Of a stretch of 10,836 nucleotides of DNA, positions 6,379 to 10,836 are shown piece by piece. The first letter of the stretch is position 1. The number at the start of each line of letters is the position of its first letter. A model generated the notes under the pieces. That model saw nothing but the letters and a program-made list of their open reading frames with translations, was not told the DNA's origin and made no database searches. The DNA comes from an uncultured Clostridia bacterium. Its GTDB lineage: Bacteria; Bacillota; Clostridia; Oscillospirales; CAG-272. The translations under genes were made by a program, and so were the position numbers. Location of the stretch: NCBI GenBank assembly GCA_946618395.1, contig CAMOLD010000038.1:1-10836 (forward strand), given 5' to 3'.

Positions 6379-7206
6379 TTATTGGGAAAGTTCCGGCGTT
6401 TGCCAGGGGTTCAGCGCGCCGACCGTGGTAACGGTGGAGGGCAGCGCGGGAACAACGGTCAAATTGGTGTTTTGGAACGCCTGGTTGCCAATGGTTTCAA
6501 GCCCCTCGTTCAGGATCAGGGTTGTAACGGCGGTGCAGTTCAGGAACGCGCCGTCGCCAATGGCTTTGATATAGCCCGGAATTTGCAGGGATTGCAGCGA
6601 CGTGCAGCCGGAGAACGCCTGCTGCGGCAGGGTGGTCAAGCCCGATTCGGCGGCAAAGGTCACAGCGGCCAGCGAGGTGCAACCGCGGAAAGCGGCAATG
6701 CCCAGCTCGGCAACGGCGGCGGGAAGCGCGACCGATTGCAGGTTACTGCATTCGTCAAAGGCGAACTGACCGATGAACGTCAGCGTTGCGGGCAGGACGA
6801 TATTTTTGATTTCGGTGTGCTGCTTAAAAGCATATTCCCCGATTTTTGCAACGGTCTTGCCAGCCAGTTTTTCGGGAACGCAAACGGTGTGCTGGTCCAG
6901 GCAGCGGACATAGGACTGCGTTTCCTCGCTGGCGGCGGCGGTTTTGCCCTTGGTTTCGGAATAGAACCCGGTAATCATGACCGTTTCGCTGTCTATGCTT
7001 TCAAAGGTATAGCAATCGTAAATGGGAGCGCCGCTGACCGTTTGCGCGTTGCCGGAGGCGTCCAGGCTTACCACGCGCTCAAAGGTCGGGGCAACCGAAT
7101 CATCGGCTTGCAGGCTGGACTTGTCGCTTTTTTTCTTGCTGCATCCGGCAAAAACCGAAACCAGCAACAGGCAGGCGGCGAGAAGCGCGAAACACTTTTT
7201 CATCAT
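6379..7206 (-). CDS. Leucine-rich-repeat (BspA-type) lipoprotein, longer paralogue
   Basis: The 275-residue product has a clear lipoprotein signal: MMKKCFALLAACLLLVSVFAGC, split here as n-region M1-K4, hydrophobic core and lipobox VFAGC with Cys22, followed by a charged SKKKSDKS stretch. Residues about 40-115 form a non-repeat segment, and about 122-263 hold six repeats of roughly 23 residues with the core pattern I-G-x-x-A-F-x-x-C-x-x-L. Family knowledge points to a surface-anchored ligand-binding or adhesion role; the target is unknown. The start is the first of two adjacent ATGs (7206 or 7203), with AAGGAAGAG upstream; the second is equally possible. It is first in the operon, behind the promoter at 7242-7270, and is clearly paralogous to the next gene over the repeat part. 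Confidence 0.88.
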   Translation of the reverse strand: MMKKCFALLAACLLLVSVFAGCSKKKSDKSSLQADDSVAPTFERVVSLDASGNAQTVSGAPIYDCYTFESIDSETVMITGFYSETKGKTAAASEETQSYVRCLDQHTVCVPEKLAGKTVAKIGEYAFKQHTEIKNIVLPATLTFIGQFAFDECSNLQSVALPAAVAELGIAAFRGCTSLAAVTFAAESGLTTLPQQAFSGCTSLQSLQIPGYIKAIGDGAFLNCTAVTTLILNEGLETIGNQAFQNTNLTVVPALPSTVTTVGALNPWQTPELSQ

Positions 7207-7241
7207 ACATCTCTTCCTTTCCGATTATGGAATACAGAATC

Positions 7242-7270
7242 ATTGTATCATATTACGCCGAAAAAGTCAA
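7242..7270 (-). promoter_or_regulatory. Sigma-A promoter of the LRR lipoprotein operon
   Basis: Read on the minus strand: TTGACT (7270-7265), 17-bp spacer ending TGA, TACAAT (7247-7242). The start is expected near 7235, with a short leader of about 29 bases. Its -35 box lies 27 bp from that of the divergent comM promoter. Confidence 0.87.
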
Positions 7271-7297
7271 TAGATGGGCGCCGGTTTTTGTTTTTTC

Positions 7298-7326
7298 TTG
7301 ACATTTTCCCGGCGGCATGATACAAT
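7298..7326 (+). promoter_or_regulatory. Sigma-A promoter of comM
   Basis: TTGACA (7298-7303), 17-bp spacer ending TGA, TACAAT (7321-7326). The predicted start near 7333 leaves a leader of about 27 bases with AAAGGAG six bases before the ATG. It is arranged back-to-back with the LRR operon promoter. Confidence 0.88.
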
Positions 7327-7359
7327 GGCGTTAGAGTTTGACGCTCAAAGGAGAAAAAG

Positions 7360-8898
7360 ATGCTTGCTTCGGTTTTCAGCGCCGGCATTACCGGCATTGA
7401 CGGATTTGTTGTTACGGTAGAGTGCAACCTGTTTTCCTCGCAAAATGTGCGGTTTGATATTGTGGGGCTGCCCGACCTTGCCATTCGCGAGGCGAAGGAG
7501 CGCGTTTTGAGCGCCTTTGCCAATTCGGGCTACCGCTTTCCCGAGGCGAAAGCCACCGTCAACCTGGCGCCTGCCGACCGCAAAAAGGAAGGCACCGGCT
7601 TTGACGCCGCCATTCTGACCGCCGTTTCGGCTTGCGCCGGCGTGCTGCGCGGAGTGGATCTTTCGGACAAGTGCATTGTTGGGGAACTTTCGCTTTCGGG
7701 CGAGTTGCGCCCGGTCAACGGCGTGCTTTGTATGTGTGCCGCGGCAAAGGATGCGGGACTTTCCGAAATTTACGTTCCCGTGGAGAACGCCGCCGAGGCC
7801 GCCGCGGTGGAGGGCATTGCCGTTTACGCCGTTCCCACCGTCAAAGCCCTGTTTGCCCACCTGCTGGGGCGCGAAAAATTGACACCTGTCCGTTCGCAAA
7901 CCCCCTTTGACGCCGCGGCGCAGACCTACGCCGAGGATTTTGCCGACGTGCGCGGTCAGGGACTTGCCAAGCGCGCCATGGAGATTGCCGCCGCCGGCGG
8001 ACACAATATTTTGCTCATCGGTCCTCCGGGAACCGGCAAATCCATGCTTGCCAAGCGGCTCCCCTCCATTCTGCCGCCCCTGACCTTCCCCGAAGCCATT
8101 GAAACCACCAAAATCCACTCGGTTGCCGGCACCCTTCCCGCCGGGCAATCGCTCCTGTTGCGCCGCCCCTTCCGCGCGCCGCACCATACCATGAGCCCGG
8201 TCAGCCTTGTTGGCGGCGGGGCAAATCCCATGCCCGGCGAGGTCTCGCTGGCGCACAACGGCGTTCTGTTTTTGGACGAACTGCCCGAATTTCCCAAGGT
8301 GGTGACCGACTCGCTCCGCCAACCGCTGGAAGACCGCAAAGTGACCATCACCCGCGCCTCCGGGCGCCTGACCTTCCCCTGCTCGTTTATGCTGGTTGCG
8401 GCAATGAATCCGTGCAGGTGCGGATATTTCGGGCACCCCACCCATCCCTGCACCTGCAAACCCGGCGACGTTGCCCGCTATCTTTCGCGCGTCAGCGGTC
8501 CCTTGATGGATCGCATCGACATTCAAATTGAGCTTCCCTCGCTCCCCTACGAGACCATTTCAACCGAGGACGAAAAAGCCGAGCGCTCGGAAGTCATCCG
8601 CGCCCGTGTGACTGCGGCGCGCGCTTTTGCACGCGAGCGTATGAAAGACCGTCCTGATATTTATTGCAACGCCCAACTGGACCCTGCCGGCATTCACCGC
8701 TACTGCAAGGTGGACGCCGCCGCTTCGGCGCTCCTGAAAACCGCCTACGACAAGCTTGGTTTGAGCGCGCGCGGCTACGACCGCGTCCTGCGCGTTGCGC
8801 GCACCATTGCCGACCTTGCCGGGAGCGATTCGATTCGCGTTGAGCACGTTGCCGAGGCAATTCAGCTGCGTTCGCTGGACCGCAAATACTGGCAATAA
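7360..8898 (+). CDS. comM: ComM/YifB-family Mg-chelatase-like AAA+ ATPase
   Basis: The 512-residue product has the family layout. There is an N-terminal ChlI-like domain (about 20-140, with VRFDIVGLPDLAIREAKERV and NLAPADRKKEGTGFDAAI). The AAA+ core follows, with Walker A GPPGTGKS at 221-228, the RAPHHTMS and SLVGGG segments (272-287), Walker B LFLDE at 303-307, sensor-1 VAAMNPC near 346-352 and the likely arginine finger in SGPLMDRID (R385). A cysteine cluster (C352, C354, C364, C366) matches the family's PCxCG...CxC element. A Mg_chelatase C-terminal domain fills about 395-507. In Vibrio, ComM is a helicase for branch migration during natural transformation; in Firmicutes the role is not settled. 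AAAGGAG precedes the ATG by six bases. It is transcribed alone from a strong promoter, with no clear U-run terminator after the stop. Confidence 0.95.
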   Translation: MLASVFSAGITGIDGFVVTVECNLFSSQNVRFDIVGLPDLAIREAKERVLSAFANSGYRFPEAKATVNLAPADRKKEGTGFDAAILTAVSACAGVLRGVDLSDKCIVGELSLSGELRPVNGVLCMCAAAKDAGLSEIYVPVENAAEAAAVEGIAVYAVPTVKALFAHLLGREKLTPVRSQTPFDAAAQTYAEDFADVRGQGLAKRAMEIAAAGGHNILLIGPPGTGKSMLAKRLPSILPPLTFPEAIETTKIHSVAGTLPAGQSLLLRRPFRAPHHTMSPVSLVGGGANPMPGEVSLAHNGVLFLDELPEFPKVVTDSLRQPLEDRKVTITRASGRLTFPCSFMLVAAMNPCRCGYFGHPTHPCTCKPGDVARYLSRVSGPLMDRIDIQIELPSLPYETISTEDEKAERSEVIRARVTAARAFARERMKDRPDIYCNAQLDPAGIHRYCKVDAAASALLKTAYDKLGLSARGYDRVLRVARTIADLAGSDSIRVEHVAEAIQLRSLDRKYWQ

Positions 8899-8904
8899 AA
8901 AAGT

Positions 8905-8940
8905 GCGCCCGTTTTTCGGAACTCTTATTGACAGGGGCGC
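8905..8940. repeat. Inverted repeat spanning the PHP-gene -35 box
   Basis: GCGCCC (8905-8910) and GGGCGC (8935-8940) are exact inverted copies 24 bases apart. The right arm lies in the spacer of the promoter at 8928-8956. It could be a weak 3' hairpin of comM (no U-run) or an operator overlapping the promoter; chance pairing in GC-rich DNA is possible. Confidence 0.3.
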
Positions 8941-8956
8941 CGGAAGATGCTATAAT
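8928..8956 (+). promoter_or_regulatory. Perfect-consensus sigma-A promoter of the PHP gene
   Basis: TTGACA (8928-8933), 17-bp spacer ending TGC, TATAAT (8951-8956): both hexamers match consensus exactly and an extended -10 TGn is present. It lies 29 bp after the comM stop and makes the downstream gene an independent unit. The leader to the ATG at 8994 is about 31 bases. Confidence 0.93.
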
Positions 8957-8993
8957 AGAACCGTAAAATCTTACCCAGGAAAGGAGGAGCAAC

Positions 8994-9716
8994 ATGGCGT
9001 TTTTTGATATGCACACGCATTTTCTTTGCGGCGTTGACGACGGCGCAAAAAATGAAGCCGAGATGCACGCGCTCCTTCGCATGGCGTATGAGGACGGCGC
9101 CCGCGCCATTTGCCTGACGCCGCATTTTAACCCTTACCTGTTCGGCGATACCTCCGCCGCCTCCGAGCGCGCGTTTGAACGTCTGCGCGCCTACGCCGCC
9201 GAGGAATACCCCGACCTGGAGCTTTACCTTGGGCATGAGCTTGGCTACTACGACGCCTGCCTTTCCGCCCTGAGCGAGGGGCGCTGCCGCACCCTTGCCG
9301 GCGGACGTTACCTGCTGGTCGATTTTTCTGCCTTTGTTTCCTTTGCGGTTTTGCGCCAGGGGTTGGATCGCCTGTTACAAATGGGCTATATTCCCGTCCT
9401 GGCACACGCCGAGCGCTACCGCGCGCTGAAACACCGCCTGAAATGGCTTGCCGAGTTTGTTGCCTGCGGCGGACTGGTTCAGCTCAATGCCGGAAGCGCA
9501 GTTGGCGATTTTGGCAAATTCGAGCAAAAACAGTTCCGCAAAATCGTTCAGGCGGACCTGGTGCACGTCATTTCTTCGGATGGTCACAACACCGAAACCC
9601 GTAAACCGCTGATTTCGGTTTGCCTGCCCGTTTTGGAGGAGCTTGTCAGCCCCGAAAAAATCCGCCGCCTGATTTGGGACAACGCCTACGCGATTGTTCA
9701 TAATGAGAGGGTTTGA
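8994..9716 (+). CDS. PHP-domain phosphoesterase, CpsB/YwqE tyrosine-phosphatase family
   Basis: The 240-residue product matches the metal-dependent PHP phosphatases that in other Firmicutes dephosphorylate bacterial tyrosine kinases controlling exopolysaccharide synthesis. Visible metal-site motifs in order are MHTH (H7, H9), DDGA (D15, D16), TPHFN (H44), GHELGY (E82), LAHAERY (H138) and SSDGHN (D196, H198). The position where many family members carry Glu in a L-I-E motif after the central strand reads LLVDF (D110) here, a conservative change in a possible ligand. Length is near the family's usual 240-260. AAAGGAGG lies seven bases before the ATG, which begins MAFFDMHTHF in the expected place. 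No tyrosine kinase or polysaccharide gene is next to it, so the partner is unknown. A palindromic repeat begins right after the stop. Confidence 0.88.
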   Translation: MAFFDMHTHFLCGVDDGAKNEAEMHALLRMAYEDGARAICLTPHFNPYLFGDTSAASERAFERLRAYAAEEYPDLELYLGHELGYYDACLSALSEGRCRTLAGGRYLLVDFSAFVSFAVLRQGLDRLLQMGYIPVLAHAERYRALKHRLKWLAEFVACGGLVQLNAGSAVGDFGKFEQKQFRKIVQADLVHVISSDGHNTETRKPLISVCLPVLEELVSPEKIRRLIWDNAYAIVHNERV

Positions 9717-9741
9717 GGATAGACCTTGTGGATAGACCTTG
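9717..9741. repeat. 12-bp tandem direct repeat after the PHP stop
   Basis: GGATAGACCTTG occurs twice (9717-9728 and 9730-9741), one base apart, directly after the PHP gene stop codon. The second copy runs into the palindrome at 9739-9789. The unit equals the entry sequence of the gene-end palindrome family, so it may be a duplication of the element's edge or the trace of an insertion. Confidence 0.7.
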
Positions 9742-9789
9742 AGGGGGCGGAGGACTTTTCTTGAAAGAAAATGTCCTCCGCCCCCTCAA
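9739..9789 (+). repeat. Gene-end palindrome, copy B (after PHP gene)
   Basis: TTGAGGGGGCGGAGGAC (9739-9755) and its exact inverse (9773-9789) make a 17-bp perfect stem. The inner TTTTCTT/AAGAAAA pairs seven more after one bulged base, leaving a GA turn. Entry AGACCTTGAGG and exit CCTCAAACT match copy A after infB. No T-run follows, so termination would not be canonical. The stop codon of the PHP gene itself lies in TTTGAGG (9712-9718), which is the same heptamer as the element edge. Confidence 0.7.
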
Positions 9790-9800
9790 ACTATCCTGTT

Positions 9801-9900
9801 GCGGTGCCCGAAAATCGCTGCGGGCGCGTCCGCGCATATCCTTGCGCTTTTCGACCGCGGCCACTCCTCGCGCTCCCTTACTCCGCCCCGGCGGCGGTCG
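9801..9900. other. GC-rich block with nested, partly exclusive inverted repeats
   Basis: GCGGT plus CGAAAA (9801-9805, 9809-9814) can pair with TTTTCG plus ACCGC (9848-9858), an 11-bp stem with a 3-base bulge, closing over smaller stems GCGCA/TGCGC (9833-9847) and GCGG/CCGC. The same CGACCGC at 9852-9858 is also an exact inverse of GCGGTCG at 9894-9900. The two pairings exclude each other on one strand. No open frame here looks like protein. It may be a structured RNA or a dispersed repeat; neither can be settled by eye. Confidence 0.35.
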
Positions 9901-9921
9901 CACTCGTCCCCCCACCCCTAA

Positions 9922-10074
9922 AAGAACTTGAAAAAAGGGGGAAGTGGAAGATCCCCGAAAGCGAAATCTTACTCTCCGGGTTTTATCAAGGATATTTACT
10001 ATGTCGCCGTGGGCGACGGTTGGGAAATGCTCTTGCCCAAATACAGCTTTTGGATTTTGTTTCAAATGCTTTGA
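9922..10074 (+). pseudogene. Short coding-looking remnant, possibly a gene end
   Basis: A frame open from just after a TAA (9919-9921) to a TGA (10072-10074) encodes a natural-looking tail from about 9979: PGFIKDIYYVAVGDGW, then EMLLPKYSFWILFQML and stop. It has no ATG or ribosome site at its head, and its first third (GGSGRSPKAKS) is low complexity. The aromatic-hydrophobic pattern resembles part of a folded domain, so this may be the C-terminal leftover of a decayed or disrupted gene, with the hairpin at 10090-10114 as its old terminator. I do not recognise the family, and a chance open frame is quite possible. Confidence 0.3.
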
Positions 10075-10089
10075 TATCGATTGTTTCCT

Positions 10090-10114
10090 GCTCCGGAGGG
10101 GGCTTTATTTTTTT
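10090..10114 (+). terminator. Weak plus-strand terminator-like hairpin
   Basis: GCTCC, loop GGAG, GGGGC (10090-10103; one T-G pair) is followed by TTTATTTTTTT. The short stem with a long T-run fits a modest intrinsic terminator for plus-strand transcription. It lies 15 bases after the stop of the putative remnant frame. Confidence 0.5.
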
Positions 10115-10154
10115 GGCGTTATGAAATTGATTTTGTCATTCTTTTGAATCGGAA

Positions 10155-10198
10155 CCCGGCTTGCCGGGCGCCGCGCCGGGCGGAATGGAACATTCCGC
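10155..10198. repeat. Two consecutive small hairpins
   Basis: CCCGGC/GCCGGG (10155-10168, 2-base loop) and GCGGAATG/CATTCCGC (10180-10198, 3-base loop) are perfect inverted repeats placed one after the other. They head a chain of hairpins running to 10409. Confidence 0.6.
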
Positions 10199-10204
10199 AA
10201 AAAT

Positions 10205-10239
10205 AAAAAGGGCAAAGGAAAAATTCCTTTGCCCTTTTT
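10205..10239. terminator. Strong bidirectional terminator
   Basis: A perfect 16-bp stem, AAAAAGGGCAAAGGAA (10205-10220) with its inverse (10224-10239), is closed by an AAA loop. The stem itself ends in A5 on the left and T5 on the right, so it can terminate transcription in both directions. Confidence 0.88.
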
Positions 10240-10246
10240 ATATGAG

Positions 10247-10289
10247 GACCCGCCTGCGGCGGGTCGGCGCGGCGCAACAATTATGTTGC
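10247..10289. repeat. Two further hairpins in the array
   Basis: GACCCGCC/GGCGGGTC (10247-10265, loop TGC) and GCAACA/TGTTGC (10274-10289, loop ATTA) are perfect inverted repeats. Neither has a T-run, so they are not simple terminators. Confidence 0.55.
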
Positions 10290-10310
10290 CCGGAGCAATA
10301 GATAAAACCG

Positions 10311-10352
10311 TTTTCAAAAAACTCCTAACCTTTGGTTGGAGTTTTTTGAAAA
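10311..10352. repeat. Long inverted repeat, terminator-like on the minus strand
   Basis: TTTTCAAAAAACTCC pairs with GGAGTTTTTTGAAAA, and the inner AACC/GGTT pairs across a TTT loop, giving 19 bp with one bulged T. The stem is A/T-rich at the base and GC-containing near the tip. It directly follows (minus strand) the 48-bp palindrome. Confidence 0.65.
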
Positions 10353-10361
10353 AGGAGGGGG

Positions 10362-10409
10362 CTTGGGGGAGGGAGAAACTTTTTGCAAAAAGTTTCTCCC
10401 TCCCCCAAG
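10362..10409 (-). repeat. Perfect 48-bp palindrome (gene-end palindrome, copy C)
   Basis: The two 23-base arms (10362-10384 and 10387-10409) are exact inverses. The central GC is self-complementary, so all 48 bases form one perfect palindrome, beginning CTTGGGGGAGGG and turning over TTTTTGCAAAAA. It lies 20 bases beyond the stop of the gene ending at 10430. In that gene's direction it is entered by AGAAAGACCTTGGGG and left by CCCCAAGCCCCCTCC and T5, the same pattern as copy A after infB. A stem of this kind followed by T5 could terminate transcription. Confidence 0.75.
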
Positions 10410-10429
10410 GTCTTTCTCCCCCTCTCTCC

Positions 10430-10836
10430 TCAACCTCCCAACATACGGTTGGCGAGGCTGAACAAAAGCGGAAGCAGATTGCAAACAAAGAAGGCGGCAA
10501 CGGTGGAAGCAAGGACCGAGAGCACGACCGAAAGAACGCCCGAACCGCGCCCGGCAAAGCGCGCCTCGGCGCGCGCACGGAGTTCTTTGGGGATATAGAA
10601 GCGGTCGGTTGCAAAATCGAGCGGCTTGACGGCGGAGGTGGTTTCCTCCGCTTTTTCTGGCGCTTCGGCAACCTCGGTTTTTGCCGCGACAGGCTTGCTT
10701 TCGGCGGCAACGGTTTCGCTTTCCGGCGCAGATGGTGCAGGTTTTTCGGCGCCCTCCAAGCGTTCAATCAAAGAGGGGCGCGCCTCTCCCGTTTCGGGGT
10801 CCGGCTCTTCTTCGGGCACCGGAATCGGCGTTCCGG
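10430..10836 (-). CDS. C-terminal part of a single-pass membrane protein, unknown function
   Basis: The frame is open to the right edge of the window, so the true start lies outside; a GTG at 10819 has no ribosome site before it and is read here as an internal Val (TPIPVPEEEP). The visible 134 residues comprise an acidic, Pro/Glu/Ala-rich linker (first half, with PSLIERLEG and repeated A-E-x-K-P units), a short basic-amphipathic stretch (RFYIPKELRARAEARFAGRGSG), and a hydrophobic segment of about 27 residues (VLSVVLSVLASTVAAFFV onward) near the C terminus. This suggests a tail-anchored or C-terminally anchored protein with a flexible cytoplasmic linker. I recognise no domain. Palindrome copy C follows its stop by 20 bases. 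Confidence 0.75.
   Translation of the reverse strand, partial: GTPIPVPEEEPDPETGEARPSLIERLEGAEKPAPSAPESETVAAESKPVAAKTEVAEAPEKAEETTSAVKPLDFATDRFYIPKELRARAEARFAGRGSGVLSVVLSVLASTVAAFFVCNLLPLLFSLANRMLGG

Noticed and set aside
6370..7320. Plus-strand open frame antisense to the longer LRR lipoprotein
   Set aside because: Translation has no recognisable domain; the minus strand encodes a signal peptide, lipobox and six repeats.
7345..8526. Minus-strand open frame of about 390 codons antisense to comM
   Set aside because: Gly/Arg/His-rich shadow translation; the plus strand has all AAA+ motifs, a promoter and a ribosome site.
9646..10065. Minus-strand open frame across the PHP gene end, palindrome B and the structured block
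   Set aside because: Arg/Pro-rich translation through inverted repeats, no ribosome site, and overlap with a real gene end.
9717..10429. CRISPR array or transposon
   Set aside because: Repeats are single palindromes, not regularly spaced direct repeats, and there is no transposase or cas gene in the window.

Overview
The window reads as a chromosomal segment of a low-to-moderate GC Gram-positive anaerobe of the Bacillota, most likely class Clostridia (Oscillospirales/Ruminococcaceae-like). The reasons are the Firmicutes-type gene order rimP-nusA-ylxR-ylxQ(L7Ae)-infB, strong AGGAGG-type ribosome binding sites, sigma-A promoters with 17-bp spacers, lipoprotein signal peptides followed by BspA-type leucine-rich repeats, and a GC-rich but not extreme base composition (high 50s percent by eye). 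The assignment below class level is an inference from style only.

Layout. Positions 1-79 hold the first 26 codons of a minus-strand Nudix hydrolase gene that runs off the left edge. Positions 80-314 are a non-coding, hairpin-rich gap. Positions 315-5377 are the minus-strand transcription/translation operon, read right to left: rimP, nusA, ylxR, an L7Ae-family K-turn binding protein, then infB. Its promoter (5480-5508) is backed by an A+T tract. Its leader carries a hairpin plus U-run (5425-5460) that looks like a transcription attenuator, followed at once by a second hairpin that shares the U-run. Positions 5665-7206 hold a two-gene minus-strand operon of leucine-rich-repeat lipoproteins, ending in a strong terminator. 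Its promoter is back-to-back with that of a plus-strand comM/yifB AAA+ ATPase gene (7360-8898). A perfect consensus promoter then drives a CpsB/YwqE-type PHP phosphoesterase gene (8994-9716). Positions 9717-10429 contain no convincing intact gene. They hold palindromes, a GC-rich structured block, a short coding-looking remnant, terminators and a perfect 48-bp palindrome. Positions 10430-10836 are the C-terminal part of a minus-strand single-pass membrane protein of unknown function.

How the genes relate. The rimP-infB operon supplies 30S maturation (RimP), elongation/termination control (NusA), RNA-binding factors (YlxR, YlxQ) and translation initiation (IF-2). The leader hairpin is consistent with NusA-dependent feedback on this operon, as described for Bacillus subtilis. 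The other genes (Nudix, LRR lipoproteins, ComM, PHP phosphatase, membrane protein) look like independent housekeeping or surface functions, each transcription unit with its own signal.

Hunt result. I see no defence system, CRISPR array, mobile-element gene or obviously new multi-gene system. The most interesting signals are non-coding: (i) three gene-end palindromes (near 260-287, 9734-9789, 10362-10416) that lie just after a stop codon in the same orientation and share an AGACCTTG(A/G)GG entry sequence, suggesting a dispersed repeat family with a possible 3'-end role; (ii) the attenuator-like rimP leader with two overlapping structures; (iii) a row of seven hairpins in about 255 bp (10155-10409)
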